The notes: a model not told the origin generated them from the sequence alone. Positions 1 to 8,099 are shown, counted from the first letter of the stretch. The stretch is 64,000 nucleotides of DNA from Streptomyces paludis (GCF_003344965.1 NZ_CP031194.1:6944001-7008000); one strand, 5' to 3'. Made by a program: numbers and translations.

Positions 1-1
1 C

Positions 2-400
2 GACTTCGAGGCGACGGTGGGGGACCGGGTGGAGATCATCATGATCACGCACGGCGAGTTCTACCACACGTTCCATATGCACGGTCACCGCTGGGCCGAC
101 AACCGGACGGGCCTGCTCACCGGCCCCGACGACCCCAGCCGGGTGATCGACAACAAGATCACAGGACCGGCCGACTCCTTCGGCTTCCAGATCATCGCGG
201 GCGAGCGCGGCGGCGCCGGCGCCTGGATGTACCACTGTCATGTCCAGAGCCACTCCGACATGGGCATGGCCGGCCTTTTCCTGGTCGCCCGGCCGGACGG
301 CACGATCCCGGGCTACGAGCCCCACCACAGGGCGGCGGGCGGCTCGGCCGATACGGGTACGGCGGACGCGCCGGCCGGCCACGCGGATCACCAGGGCTGA
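2..400 (+). CDS. Small two-domain laccase (multicopper oxidase), C-terminal part
   Basis: The gene enters from the left edge, so its start lies outside the window. The 132 visible residues hold the C-terminal cupredoxin domain. [10 protein letters not shown] supplies the HxH copper ligands, and [13 protein letters not shown] supplies the HCH...H...M cluster that binds the type 1 and trinuclear copper sites. Both closely match my memory of the secreted trimeric small laccase SLAC of Streptomyces, which oxidises phenols and reduces oxygen to water. The protein ends in a Gly/Ala/His/Asp-rich tail, also as in SLAC. The missing N-terminal half should hold the Tat signal and the first cupredoxin domain. 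Nothing looks broken in the visible part. Confidence 0.93.
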   Translation, partial: DFEATVGDRVEIIMITHGEFYHTFHMHGHRWADNRTGLLTGPDDPSRVIDNKITGPADSFGFQIIAGERGGAGAWMYHCHVQSHSDMGMAGLFLVARPDGTIPGYEPHHRAAGGSADTGTADAPAGHADHQG

Positions 401-489
401 GCCGGCGCCCCCGCGCGCCGTACGACGTGCGGCGTACGCTGGAAAGCGGGCCCGGGGGTGGGTCGCACCCAGCCAGGAGGCTGATCAGG

Positions 490-876
490 ATGACGCGCCT
501 CATGTCCAGGAAAATGATGTGCGTGAACTTCGACGAACCCGACGAGACCCGTCCGTTCGAGGGCGGCATGGGCCGGCTGGACGTCATCGACACGGACAAC
601 GGGCCGGTCGGCCGCGCGGTCTTCGAGCCGGGCTGGCGCTGGTCCCAGCATGTGAAGCCCATCGCCGGAACGGACAGCTGCGAAGCCGCCCACACCGGCT
701 ATGTCATCAGCGGCCGGATCAAGATCGTCATGGACGACGGCGACGCGCTGGAGGCGGGCCCCGGCGACTTCGTCTCCGTGGCACCCGGCCATGACGCCTG
801 GGTGCTCGGCGACACGCCGTGCGTGGTGATCGACTGGGTCGGCTACGGGACGTACGCGAAACCGGCCGGCGCCTGA
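490..876 (+). CDS. Small cupin-domain protein
   Basis: The 128-residue product is a single-domain cupin. The beta-barrel motifs fall around AGTDSCEAAHTGYVISGRIKI-like residues 50-75 and the proline/glycine-rich turn LEAGPGDFVSVAPGHDAWV. The start at 490 has a perfect AGGAGG at 475-480, nine bases upstream; another Met four codons later is less well placed. Cupins of this size often bind a metal or small ligand, but the sequence does not reveal the substrate. The gene stands alone, convergent with endonuclease V. An enzymatic role such as isomerase or dioxygenase cannot be separated from a sensor role. Confidence 0.8.
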   Translation: MTRLMSRKMMCVNFDEPDETRPFEGGMGRLDVIDTDNGPVGRAVFEPGWRWSQHVKPIAGTDSCEAAHTGYVISGRIKIVMDDGDALEAGPGDFVSVAPGHDAWVLGDTPCVVIDWVGYGTYAKPAGA

Positions 877-903
877 AAGCCGGATGGCCGGGGCTCAGGA
901 CTA

Positions 904-1584
904 CTACGCCGTCGCCTCCCGCAGCGCCCGGCGGCAGAGCGCGTCCGCGCGCCGGGTGGACTCCGGAAGCCGGTAGTCACGGGCGAGGCGCAGCGTGTGC
1001 GCGCAGGCGGTCGCCAGATCGACCCGGTGGCCGACCGAGACGAAGACCGGCTTCACGCCCTCCCGCGTACGCAGCGCCCGCCCCACCTCCTCGCCGTTCT
1101 CGGCCAGCAGCGGCGAGGAGTCGCCACGCCGCGCGCCCGGCGGCTCGTACGAGAAGGTGAACGGGTTCTTCGCCACGCCCAGCGCCGGCAGCCCCGTGAC
1201 CACGCCGAGGTGCGCGGCGAGCCCGAAGCGGCGCGGATGGGCCAGCCCGTAGCCGTCGCAGACCACCAGACCGGGATCCGACCTCAGCGCCGCGAGCGCG
1301 GCCAGGACCGTCGGCAGCTCCCGGAAGGCCAGCAGACCCGGGATGTACGGGAAGGCCACCCGCCCCACGGCGGTGGCCTCCTCGACCACCGCGAGGGTCG
1401 CCGCGTCCAGCACGACCGCCGCCGCCGCGACCATGTCCCGCTCGTCGTCGTACGCCACATCGACGCCGGTCACCAGGCCCGTACCGGGCGGCGGCCCCGG
1501 CTCGTCGTGGACGACCAGACCCCGCAGCTCGTCCTGGACGGCGTGGGCCTCGGCCTCGTCGGCGGGTGTCGCGATCTCTGTCAT
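904..1584 (-). CDS. nfi: Endonuclease V (deoxyinosine 3'-endonuclease)
   Basis: Endonuclease V nicks DNA one nucleotide 3' of deoxyinosine and begins repair of deaminated adenine. The 226-residue product shows the family motifs in order: TGVDVAYDDERD with the first catalytic Asp, YIPGLLAFRE (the YxPGxLxFRE wedge that reads the lesion), and VCDGYGLAHPRRFGLAAHLG with the second Asp and the HPR..G loop. The length matches bacterial Nfi. I chose the start at the Met before TEIATPADEAEA because the open frame upstream lacks family sequence. It is monocistronic and diverges from the YciI-like gene. Confidence 0.93.
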   Translation of the reverse strand: MTEIATPADEAEAHAVQDELRGLVVHDEPGPPPGTGLVTGVDVAYDDERDMVAAAAVVLDAATLAVVEEATAVGRVAFPYIPGLLAFRELPTVLAALAALRSDPGLVVCDGYGLAHPRRFGLAAHLGVVTGLPALGVAKNPFTFSYEPPGARRGDSSPLLAENGEEVGRALRTREGVKPVFVSVGHRVDLATACAHTLRLARDYRLPESTRRADALCRRALREATA

Positions 1585-1684
1585 GGTGGCCACAGCGTAG
1601 GCGCGCGGGCCCGCGCGATCCACGCGGGGATCCCCCGGGCATCCATTCACGCGGGCCGCGGACGCGAAGCCTAGGCTGGTGATC

Positions 1685-1987
1685 ATGTTCGTACTGGAAT
1701 TGACCTATACCGAGCCCATCGAGCGCGTCGAAGCGCTCATCGAGGACCATGTGGCCTGGCTGGACGCCGGATTCGCGGACGGTGTCTTTCTCGCCTCCGG
1801 CCGGAAGAACCCCCGTGACGGCGGCGTGATCCTGGCCGTCGGCGACGACCGCGCCGAGGTGGAGCGGCTGGCGGCGGCCGATCCGTTCGTGACCGGCGGT
1901 GTGTGCGTGTACCGGATCACCGAGTTCGCCGCGACGAAGACCGCCCCCGCGCTGGCTCCCTACCGCGAGGCGCCGCGACAGCCGTAA
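1685..1987 (+). CDS. YciI-like family protein
   Basis: The 100-residue product has the ferredoxin-like YciI fold pattern: MFVLELTYTEP at the N terminus, a central helix with DHVAWLDAGFADG, then ASGRKNPRDGGVILA and DPFVTGGVCVYRITEF. YciI-like proteins carry conserved His and Asp residues (here around EDHVAWLDAG) and most have no assigned reaction. The start at 1685 is chosen because a TAGGCT box lies at 1672-1677, seven bases upstream. That places the transcription start at the ATG, so the mRNA is probably leaderless. A GTG six bases earlier is the only rival start. Confidence 0.82.
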   Translation: MFVLELTYTEPIERVEALIEDHVAWLDAGFADGVFLASGRKNPRDGGVILAVGDDRAEVERLAAADPFVTGGVCVYRITEFAATKTAPALAPYREAPRQP

Positions 1988-2112
1988 GACGGTGACACAC
2001 CTCACTTCCTTTTCGCGCACGTATTGGGCCCGTCCGCCGTCTTTCCCTGTGGGAGACCGCGACAACCCGGTCCGACGGCGTCGGGCCCTCGTGCGACGAA
2101 GGGGAGCAGGAC

Positions 2113-2529
2113 ATGTCACCCGTCATCGAGCAGGCTGTGCACGCCAGACTCGTTTCGTCCGCGCCTCGGATGGAAATCGTGCCCGCGACACTCCACTACG
2201 ACCAGGACGACCCCTTCGCCGTCCGGATGGCCTTCCCGCCGCCCGCGACCCTGGAGGGCACGGAGGTGACCTGGGAGTTCTCCCGCGAGCTGCTGGCCAC
2301 CGGTGTCACCGAGGCCGCCGGGGTGGGCGATGTGCGGGTACGGCCGTTCGGTTACGGGCGTACGGTCCTGGAGTTCCACGCCCCCGAGGGGACCGCGATG
2401 GTGCATCTGCGCACCTCGGAGCTGCGGCGCTTCCTGGACCGGGTGCACGGGCTCGTCCCGGCCGGCCACGAGTACCTCTATCTCAATCTCGACCACGATC
2501 TGACCGAACTCCTGCGCGACGCCCGCTGA
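2113..2529 (+). CDS. ssgD: SsgA-like sporulation/cell division regulator (SsgD-like)
   Basis: This 138-residue protein belongs to the SsgA-like proteins, which occur only in morphologically complex actinobacteria. They guide septum placement, peptidoglycan maintenance and spore release. Family hallmarks are the DPFAVRMAFPPPATLEGTEV region, TWEFSRELLATG, GVGDVRVRPFG, and the C-terminal LRRFLDRVHGLVPAGHE followed by an acidic helix. A purine-rich GGGGAG lies six bases before the ATG. The symbol is offered because S. coelicolor has ssgD in what I recall as the same neighbourhood; assigning the exact paralogue needs a phylogeny. It is transcribed alone. Confidence 0.87.
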   Translation: MSPVIEQAVHARLVSSAPRMEIVPATLHYDQDDPFAVRMAFPPPATLEGTEVTWEFSRELLATGVTEAAGVGDVRVRPFGYGRTVLEFHAPEGTAMVHLRTSELRRFLDRVHGLVPAGHEYLYLNLDHDLTELLRDAR

Positions 2530-2632
2530 TTCACCGGCCCCGAGCCTGAACCGAGCCCAATTCCGAGCCCGAGCCCGAGCCCGATCCGTAAGCCCCGACT
2601 CGCACACCGGCCCCGCCGCGCCGGAAAACGCG

Positions 2633-2661
2633 TTGACGCCCGCCGTCGCCCTTCCTACGGT
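2633..2661 (+). promoter_or_regulatory. Vegetative-type promoter of the ABC-F gene
   Basis: TTGACG at 2633-2638 is followed after exactly 17 bases by TACGGT at 2656-2661, a near-consensus HrdB-type promoter. It predicts a transcript start near 2668. That leaves about 215 bases of untranslated leader before the ABC-F start codon, long enough to house the uORF and hairpins annotated below. Confidence 0.75.
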
Positions 2662-2715
2662 GGGTGATGTCCTGTTGTCGTCGATCGGAGCAGTACGTTG
2701 CGCATCTGAGGTCCT

Positions 2716-2835
2716 GAGACACCGTGTCGCACAGCCATGCCCGCCGTACTCCGGCCGCGCTGTGTGTTCCGGGTGTGACCTCGGCTGCCCAGCCGCTCCC
2801 TCCTCGACCGGGATTCCTCCCCTTCGCGGTGTCTC
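2716..2835 (+). promoter_or_regulatory. Probable attenuator leader of the ABC-F gene
   Basis: GAGACACCG at 2716-2724 is perfectly complementary to CGGTGTCTC at 2827-2835. With two more pairs it makes an 11-bp long-range stem. The enclosed loop carries a 13-codon ORF (2737-2778) and a small GC hairpin (CGGCT/AGCCG, 2782-2795). Antibiotic-protection ABC-F genes are often controlled by ribosome-stalling attenuation, so a leader that folds around a short ORF fits this class. The switch itself is inferred, not shown. Confidence 0.5.
2737..2778 (+). CDS. Candidate leader peptide upstream of ABC-F gene
   Basis: A 13-codon ORF encodes MPAVLRPRCVFRV and ends with TGA. It lies wholly inside the untranslated leader of the downstream ABC-F gene and between the arms of the long stem. 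It has no good Shine-Dalgarno sequence, so translation is uncertain. The basic, Cys-containing composition (three Arg in the last eight residues) is compatible with a stalling peptide. I call it only because of its position in the predicted attenuator. Confidence 0.35.
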   Translation: MPAVLRPRCVFRV

Positions 2836-2883
2836 CACACGTTGCCCACCACACCCCGCAACGACCGGAGAGACATCCCTTCC

Positions 2884-4515
2884 ATGGCCACCACCCCCGC
2901 CCGGCTCACCTGCGCCGACCTGTCCTTCGCCTGGCCCGACGGGACCCCGGTCCTCGACGGCTTCCAACTGGCCGTCGGCCCCGGCAGGACCGGGCTGATC
3001 GGACTCAACGGATGCGGTAAATCAACCCTGTTGAAGCTGTTCGCCGGTGAACTCGCCCCGGCCGCCGGCCGCGTCGACGCCGTCGGCGAGATCGGCTATC
3101 TCCCGCAGACCGTGGTGCTCGACACCGCGCTCCGGGTGGACGAGGCCCTCGGGATCGCCGCGACCCGGACCGCCCTGCACGCCATCGAGGCCGGAGACGT
3201 ACGGGAGGAGCACTTCGCGGCCGTCGGGGACGACTGGGACGTCGAGGAACGCGCCGTCGCCACCCTCGACCAGCTCGGACTGGGCCGGATCGGACTCGAC
3301 CGGACCGTCGGCGAGCTGTCGGGCGGCGAGTGCGTTTTGCTCCGACTGGCCGCGCTGCTGCTGGCCCGCCCCGACATCCTCCTGCTCGACGAGCCGACCA
3401 ACAACCTCGATCTGCCCGCCCGGCGGCGCCTCCACCGCGCCGTCGACTCCTGGCCCGGCGTGCTGGTCGTGGTCAGCCACGACCGGGAGCTGCTGGAGCG
3501 CGTCGACCGCATCGCGGAACTGCGGGACGGCGAGGTGCGCTGGTACGGCGGGAACCACTCCGCGTACGAGGAGGCCGTCGACCGGGAGCAGGCGGCGGCC
3601 GAACGCGCCGTACGCGCCGCGGAGGCCGATGTCCAGCGCCAGAAGCGTGAACTGGCCGATGCCCAGATGCTGCTGGCCCGCCGCAAGCGCTACGGCCAGA
3701 AGATGCACGACACCAAGCGCGAGCCGAGGATCGTCATGAACGGGCGCAAACGGGCCGCCCAGGAGTCCGCCGGGAAGCACCGCGCCACCCACGTCGAGCG
3801 GCTCGACCGGGCGAAGGAACGCCTGGACGAGGCGGTGGAGGCCGTACGCGACGACGACGAGGTACGTATCGAGCTGCCGCACACCAAGGTCCACCCGGGC
3901 CGGAGCGTGCTGACCCTGCGCGAACTGCGGCTGCGGTACGGGGCCGAGGTGCGCGGTGAGTACGCGATCCACGGCCCGGAGCGGATCGCGCTCGTCGGGC
4001 GCAACGGCGCGGGCAAGACCACCCTGCTGCGCACGATCGCGGGCGAGCTGTCCCCGGTCGGCGGCGAGGCGCTGGCCCATGTGCCGCTGCGCTTCCTGCC
4101 GCAGCGGCTCGATGTCCTCGACGACGGGCTGAGCGTCGTGGCGAACATGGCGCGCTTCGCTCCCTCGGCCACCCACCGCACCGTCCGGGCCCAGCTCGCC
4201 CGCTTCCTCTTCCGGGGCGCGCGGGCCGATCAGCCGGTCGGCACCCTCTCGGGCGGCGAACGCTTCCGGGCCTCGCTGGCGGCCCTGCTGCTCGCCGAAC
4301 CGGCACCCCGGCTGCTGCTGCTCGACGAGCCGACCAACAGCCTCGACCTGGCCAGCGTGCGCCGGCTCACGGCCGCGCTGGAGTCGTACGAGGGCGCGCT
4401 GGTCGTGGCGAGCCACGATGTGCCGTTCCTGGAGTCCCTCGGCCCGACCCGCTGGCTGCTCCTGGACGGCGAGCTGCGCGACACCACCGCCGAGGAGGTA
4501 CGGGAGACCATGTAG
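2884..4515 (+). CDS. ABC-F family ATPase (duplicated ATP-binding cassette)
   Basis: The 543-residue protein has two ABC ATPase domains and no membrane domain, the ABC-F arrangement. Domain 1 has Walker A GLNGCGKST, signature LSGGE and Walker B ILLLDEPTNNLDLP. A basic, Arg/Lys/Gln-rich linker of about 80 residues follows. Domain 2 has GRNGAGKTT, TLSGGE and LLLLDEPTNSLDL. ABC-F proteins bind the ribosomal E site and either adjust translation or displace antibiotics. The linker is long enough for an antibiotic-resistance-type P-site tip, and the attenuator-like leader supports a drug-responsive role. It could also be a housekeeping translation factor. The ATG at 2884 was chosen over an upstream in-frame codon because family homology begins just after it. 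Confidence 0.9.
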   Translation: MATTPARLTCADLSFAWPDGTPVLDGFQLAVGPGRTGLIGLNGCGKSTLLKLFAGELAPAAGRVDAVGEIGYLPQTVVLDTALRVDEALGIAATRTALHAIEAGDVREEHFAAVGDDWDVEERAVATLDQLGLGRIGLDRTVGELSGGECVLLRLAALLLARPDILLLDEPTNNLDLPARRRLHRAVDSWPGVLVVVSHDRELLERVDRIAELRDGEVRWYGGNHSAYEEAVDREQAAAERAVRAAEADVQRQKRELADAQMLLARRKRYGQKMHDTKREPRIVMNGRKRAAQESAGKHRATHVERLDRAKERLDEAVEAVRDDDEVRIELPHTKVHPGRSVLTLRELRLRYGAEVRGEYAIHGPERIALVGRNGAGKTTLLRTIAGELSPVGGEALAHVPLRFLPQRLDVLDDGLSVVANMARFAPSATHRTVRAQLARFLFRGARADQPVGTLSGGERFRASLAALLLAEPAPRLLLLDEPTNSLDLASVRRLTAALESYEGALVVASHDVPFLESLGPTRWLLLDGELRDTTAEEVRETM

Positions 4516-4661
4516 GGCCGGCGGAGGCGGAGAACCGGGCACGGAGCGGCCGGGTGCGGGGCGCCGCGGGCCGGCGGGTCATGATGGGCCCGCCGGTCCG
4601 ACCCCCGGCCGGGCCCGCCCCGGCGCGCCCCCTCACGATCCGCACACCTGGAGTTCCGCCC

Positions 4662-5438
4662 GTGTCCCGTGTGAAAGCCCTGATCCGCCGCCCCGGCCCG
4701 CGACTCGCCGAAGGGCTGGTCACGCATATCTCCCGCACCGCCGTCGACACCGGTCTCGCGCTGCGGCAGTGGGAGGAGTACGCGCGGACACTGCGCGCCC
4801 ACGGCTGGGAGACCGTCGAGGTACCGGCGGCCGACGACTGTCCGGACGCGGTGTTCGTGGAGGACACCGTCGTGATGTTCCGGAACGTCGCCCTGATCTC
4901 CCGGCCCGGTGCCCCCTCCCGGCGCCCGGAGACGGCCGCCGTCGAGGCGGAACTCGTCGCCCTCGGCTGCTCGGTGAACCGGGTGCGCGAGCCCGGCACC
5001 CTGGACGGCGGCGATGTGCTCAAGGTCGGCGACACGGTGTACGTCGGCCGGGGCGGCCGGACGAACGCCGAGGGGGTGCGCCAGCTGCGCGCCGCGTTCG
5101 AGCCGCTCGGCGCGCGTGTGGTGGCCGTACCCGTACAGCGGGTGCTGCACCTCAAGTCCGCCGTGACGGCGCTGCCCGACGCCACGGTCATCGGGTACGA
5201 GCCGCTGGTGGACGCCGCGTCGCTCTTCCCGCGCTTTCTGTCCGTGCCGGAGGAGTCCGGCGGCCATGTGGTGCTGCTGGGGGACGGGAAACTGCTGCTC
5301 GCGGCGAGCGCGCCGCGCACGGCGGAGCTGCTCTCGGATCTCGGATACGCCCCGGTTCCGGTCGACATCAGCGAGTTCGAGAAGCTCGAAGGCTGCGTGA
5401 CCTGCCTCTCCGTACGCGTACGCGACCTGCGTACATAA
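4662..5438 (+). CDS. ddaH: Dimethylarginine dimethylaminohydrolase (DDAH)
   Basis: DDAH hydrolyses N-omega-methylated arginines to citrulline and methylamines. The 258-residue sequence has the pentein-fold landmarks: FVEDTVVMFRNVAL with the acidic substrate ligands, GTLDGGDVLK, the catalytic His in VLHLKSAVTAL, and the nucleophilic Cys near residue 248 in EGCVTCLSVR. The GTG start at 4662 is eight bases after GGAG and matches the family N terminus (SRVKALIRRPGPRLAEG). It shares the direction of the ABC-F gene but is separated by 146 bases, and a desaturase follows. Distinguishing it from an arginine deiminase relies on the short length and the missing ADI helical insert. Confidence 0.92.
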   Translation: MSRVKALIRRPGPRLAEGLVTHISRTAVDTGLALRQWEEYARTLRAHGWETVEVPAADDCPDAVFVEDTVVMFRNVALISRPGAPSRRPETAAVEAELVALGCSVNRVREPGTLDGGDVLKVGDTVYVGRGGRTNAEGVRQLRAAFEPLGARVVAVPVQRVLHLKSAVTALPDATVIGYEPLVDAASLFPRFLSVPEESGGHVVLLGDGKLLLAASAPRTAELLSDLGYAPVPVDISEFEKLEGCVTCLSVRVRDLRT

Positions 5439-5493
5439 CGGAGCGCAACGACCGGTCCGGCCTCCCGGCTTGGCCTCCGGCTTACTGCGGCCT

Positions 5494-5528
5494 TAACCTA
5501 CGGTGTCGTAACCTACGAACCCGTAGGT
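5494..5528 (+). promoter_or_regulatory. Tandem operator overlapping the desaturase promoter
   Basis: Two palindromes of form TACG-N4-CGTA lie side by side at 5499-5510 and 5514-5525, centred 15 bases apart. The second extends to a perfect CCTACG-aacc-CGTAGG. The half-site TAACCTACG repeats directly at 5494 and 5509. A promoter of weak consensus (TTGGCC at 5470-5475, 18 bases, TAACCT at 5494-5499) would start transcription near 5506, inside the first palindrome. This geometry suits a dimeric TetR-type repressor of fatty acid desaturation. The regulator is not identified. Confidence 0.65.
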
Positions 5529-5553
5529 ACACCTCCCGTCCCCTGGAGCCCTC

Positions 5554-6531
5554 GTGTCGATCACCTCTCCCCACCTCGGCAGTTCGTCGGACGCATGGAC
5601 AGACGCCCGGCTGCTGTTCGCCCTGGAAGAGGTGGTGGAAAAGGAGCTGAACCGCCACCTCAAGGTGGCCAAGGACTGGATGCCGCACGAGTACGTCCCC
5701 TGGACCGACGGCCGGAACTTCCCCGGCTTCTTCGAGGACGGCGAGGAGTGGGAGCGCGGGCAGTCGAAGGTCACGGAGGTCGGCAGGATCGCGCTCGTGG
5801 TCAATCTGCTCACCGAGGACAACCTCCCCAGCTACCACCACGAGATCGCCACGCTCTTCGGCCGGAACGGCGCCTGGGGCACCTGGGTGCACCGCTGGAC
5901 GGCCGAGGAGGGCCGGCACGGCATCGTGATGCGCGACTACCTGCTCACCTCGCGCGCGGTCGACCCGGACCAGCTGGAGCGCTTCCGGATGGCGCACATG
6001 GCGGAGGGGTACGAGTCGGACAACGCGCACTCGATGCTGCACTCCGTCGCGTACGTCGCCTTCCAGGAGCTGGCGACCCGCGTCTCGCACCGCAACACCG
6101 GACACCAGTCGGGCGACCCGGTCTGCGACCGGATGCTGGCGCGGATCTCCACCGACGAGAACCTGCACATGGTCTTCTACCGGAATCTGCTGGCCGCCGC
6201 CTTCGAGCTGGCCCCGGACCTGACCATGCAGTCCGTCCGCGATGTGGTCGTGGACTTCCGGATGCCCGGTCACGGCATGCCGGGCTTCGAGCGGGCCGCC
6301 GCGCAGATGGCCATCGGCGAGATCTACAACCTGCGGATCCACCACGACGATGTGATCCAGCCGGTGCTGCGCTACCTGAAGGTCATGGACATAAGCGGAC
6401 TCGGCCCCGAGGGACTCAAGGCGCAGGAGGAACTGGGCCTCTACATGGGCGGCCTGAACAGCGAGGCGAGCAAGTTCGACGAGAAGCTCGCCGCCCGCAA
6501 GGCGCGGATGGCGGCCCGCGCGGCCGGCTGA
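5554..6531 (+). CDS. Acyl-ACP desaturase (soluble stearoyl-ACP desaturase family)
   Basis: The 325-residue protein is a soluble diiron desaturase that would introduce a cis double bond into acyl-ACP to set membrane fluidity. Diiron ligands are visible as TEDNLPSYHHEI, the EExxH-type motif TAEEGRHGIVM, and STDENLHMVFY. It has no membrane segment, unlike the DesA/DesC1 membrane enzymes. The GTG start at 5554 has GGAG seven bases upstream. The preceding promoter carries the paired TACG-N4-CGTA operators, so it is probably repressed in response to acyl chain status. A ferredoxin and ferredoxin reductase would be needed as electron donors and are not encoded nearby. Confidence 0.93.
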   Translation: MSITSPHLGSSSDAWTDARLLFALEEVVEKELNRHLKVAKDWMPHEYVPWTDGRNFPGFFEDGEEWERGQSKVTEVGRIALVVNLLTEDNLPSYHHEIATLFGRNGAWGTWVHRWTAEEGRHGIVMRDYLLTSRAVDPDQLERFRMAHMAEGYESDNAHSMLHSVAYVAFQELATRVSHRNTGHQSGDPVCDRMLARISTDENLHMVFYRNLLAAAFELAPDLTMQSVRDVVVDFRMPGHGMPGFERAAAQMAIGEIYNLRIHHDDVIQPVLRYLKVMDISGLGPEGLKAQEELGLYMGGLNSEASKFDEKLAARKARMAARAAG

Positions 6532-6575
6532 CCGCCGCGCCCGGCCCGCCCGCCGCCCTCCCCGTGCGGCAGGAC

Positions 6576-6610
6576 TGACGATACGTCAACTACCGTTCCG
6601 CGTAACGGAA
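6576..6610. promoter_or_regulatory. Inverted repeats upstream of the chitosanase
   Basis: TGACG-ATA-CGTCA at 6576-6588 is a perfect 13-bp palindrome, and TTCCG-CGTAA-CGGAA at 6596-6610 is a second one. Both lie just past the desaturase stop and about 100 bases before the chitosanase promoter. They may be operators or part of a terminator region; no U-rich tract follows. The assignment is weak. Confidence 0.35.
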
Positions 6611-6722
6611 TTCGCATCCCGGGCATACCGGCCCCAGCCCCGTTCCCCGCGCCGGACCGCTCTCCGGCGGTACGGGGGACGGGGCTGTCGGCTGCCCGGG
6701 GCGTCCCCCTACGCTGGGCCGG

Positions 6723-7679
6723 ATGAAGCCCGTCACCCGTCTCTTCCTCATCGGTGCCCCCGTGCTCGTCGTCGCCGCCGTACTCTTCGGCGGCGGTGGC
6801 GGTTCGGAGGTCCTCGCCGACCATCCGCCGGAGCGCCCCGACCGCAGCGACGCCCCCGATCCGCTCGGGTCCGGGGCGTCGGGCGGCAAGGACGGCAAGG
6901 GGGACAAGGAGAAGGCGGAGGAGTCCGAGGAGACGGAGCGCCGGCTCGCCGCGCTGCCGCCCGGGCTGGCCGACCCGGGGATGAAGGAGATCGCCGCGAA
7001 GATCATGGCGAGCGCCGACCACTCCACACTCGAATGGCGCGGACAGTACGGTGTCATCGAGGACCTCGGCGACGGCAACGGCTACACGGCCGGGATCATC
7101 GGCTTCTGCTCCGGCACCGCCGACATGCTCCACCTCGTCGAGTCGTACACCAGCGACCATCCGGACAATCCGCTCGCGCGCTACCTGCCGGCCCTGCGCG
7201 AGGTCAACGGCACCGACTCGCACGAGGGACTCGACCCGGACTTCCCGGCGGCCTGGGCGAAGGCCGCCGAATCCCCGGACTTCCGCGCGGCGCAGGACCG
7301 GACCCGGGACCGGCTCTACTTCGAACCGGCCGTACGGCTCGCCAAGCTCGACGGGCTGGGCACCCTGGGGCAGTTCATCTACTACGACGCGATGGTCCTG
7401 CACGGGCCCGGCACCGACGCCAGGGGCTTCTACGGCATCCGGAAGACGGCGCGGGAGCGGGCGGCGACCGCGGCCGACGGCGGTGACGAGAAGACGTATC
7501 TGAACGCCTTCCTGGACGGCGCCCGGCAGGTGATGAAGACGAAGTCCGTCGTGTCCCAGCGGGACTCGTCGCGGATCGACACCGCTCAGCGGATCTTCCT
7601 GCGGGACGGCAACACGGCGCTGGAACCCCCGCTGACCTGGCAGATGTACGGGGAGACCTTCCGGATCCCCGCCCGCTGA
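6723..7679 (+). CDS. GH46 chitosanase, exported
   Basis: GH46 enzymes hydrolyse chitosan outside the cell. The 318-residue precursor starts with a short basic stretch and a hydrophobic segment (LFLIGAPVLVVAAVLF), then a charged Lys/Glu-rich linker to about residue 78, then the catalytic domain. WRGQYGVIEDLGDGNGYTAG carries the conserved second catalytic Asp, and GIIGFCSGT, YLPALREVNG and LGQFIYYDAMVLHGPG follow the family order. At the position of the general acid Glu22 of the S. sp. N174 enzyme (SAEN), this protein has Asp99 (SADH), which may lower activity. TACGCT at 6710-6715 lies seven bases before the ATG, so the mRNA looks leaderless. The N-terminal hydrophobic stretch may be a signal peptide or an uncleaved anchor. 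Confidence 0.9.
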   Translation: MKPVTRLFLIGAPVLVVAAVLFGGGGGSEVLADHPPERPDRSDAPDPLGSGASGGKDGKGDKEKAEESEETERRLAALPPGLADPGMKEIAAKIMASADHSTLEWRGQYGVIEDLGDGNGYTAGIIGFCSGTADMLHLVESYTSDHPDNPLARYLPALREVNGTDSHEGLDPDFPAAWAKAAESPDFRAAQDRTRDRLYFEPAVRLAKLDGLGTLGQFIYYDAMVLHGPGTDARGFYGIRKTARERAATAADGGDEKTYLNAFLDGARQVMKTKSVVSQRDSSRIDTAQRIFLRDGNTALEPPLTWQMYGETFRIPAR

Positions 7680-7783
7680 GGAGGGCGCGGGCCTCTCTCG
7701 GCGTCATGGCGCCAGGTCGCCCGGGTCCGGCGGCGTGCGGTGTCATACGCGTCCTGCGACGTCGTACGGCGTCCTGCGGCGGA

Positions 7784-8050
7784 TCAGCCGCCCGCGCGCC
7801 GGAGGCGGTGCCGCTCCTTCTCCGAGAGGCCGCCCCACACGCCGAAGCGCTCGTCATGGGTGAGGGCGTACTGAAGGCAGGCGATCCGGCCCTCGCAGGC
7901 ACCGCAGAGGCGCTTGGCCTCGCGGGTGGAGGAGCCGGGCTCGGGGAAGAAGAACTCGGGCCCGGTCTGGGCGCACAACGCACTCTCCTGCCAGGAGAGT
8001 TCTTTCCTCGCGCGGTCGGTCGTGGTGCTGGTGGTGATGTTCATCGGCAT
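7784..8050 (-). CDS. WhiB-like (Wbl) iron-sulfur transcription factor
   Basis: The 88-residue protein carries the four Cys that bind a 4Fe-4S cluster: one in SALCAQTGPE, two in KRLCGACEG, and one in IACLQYAL. The GVWGGLSEKERHRLRR turn and basic tail then bind DNA and sigma factor. Wbl proteins occur only in actinobacteria and control development, redox responses or drug resistance. Which paralogue this is cannot be told from sequence alone. Met codons at 8050 and 8044 compete as start, and neither has a clear Shine-Dalgarno sequence. A good promoter lies upstream at 8071-8099. The gene is convergent with the chitosanase. Confidence 0.93.
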   Translation of the reverse strand: MPMNITTSTTTDRARKELSWQESALCAQTGPEFFFPEPGSSTREAKRLCGACEGRIACLQYALTHDERFGVWGGLSEKERHRLRRAGG

Positions 8051-8070
8051 AGCGGAAGAGTGCCCGGCCG

Positions 8071-8099
8071 GGATAAACGCATGATTGATGAACCGTCAA
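8071..8099 (-). promoter_or_regulatory. Promoter of the WhiB-like gene
   Basis: Read on the minus strand, TTGACG (8099-8094) and TTATCC (8076-8071) are separated by 17 bases, a good vegetative-type promoter. Transcription would start near 8064, giving a leader of roughly 15-20 bases before the Met codons of the Wbl gene. Confidence 0.65.
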
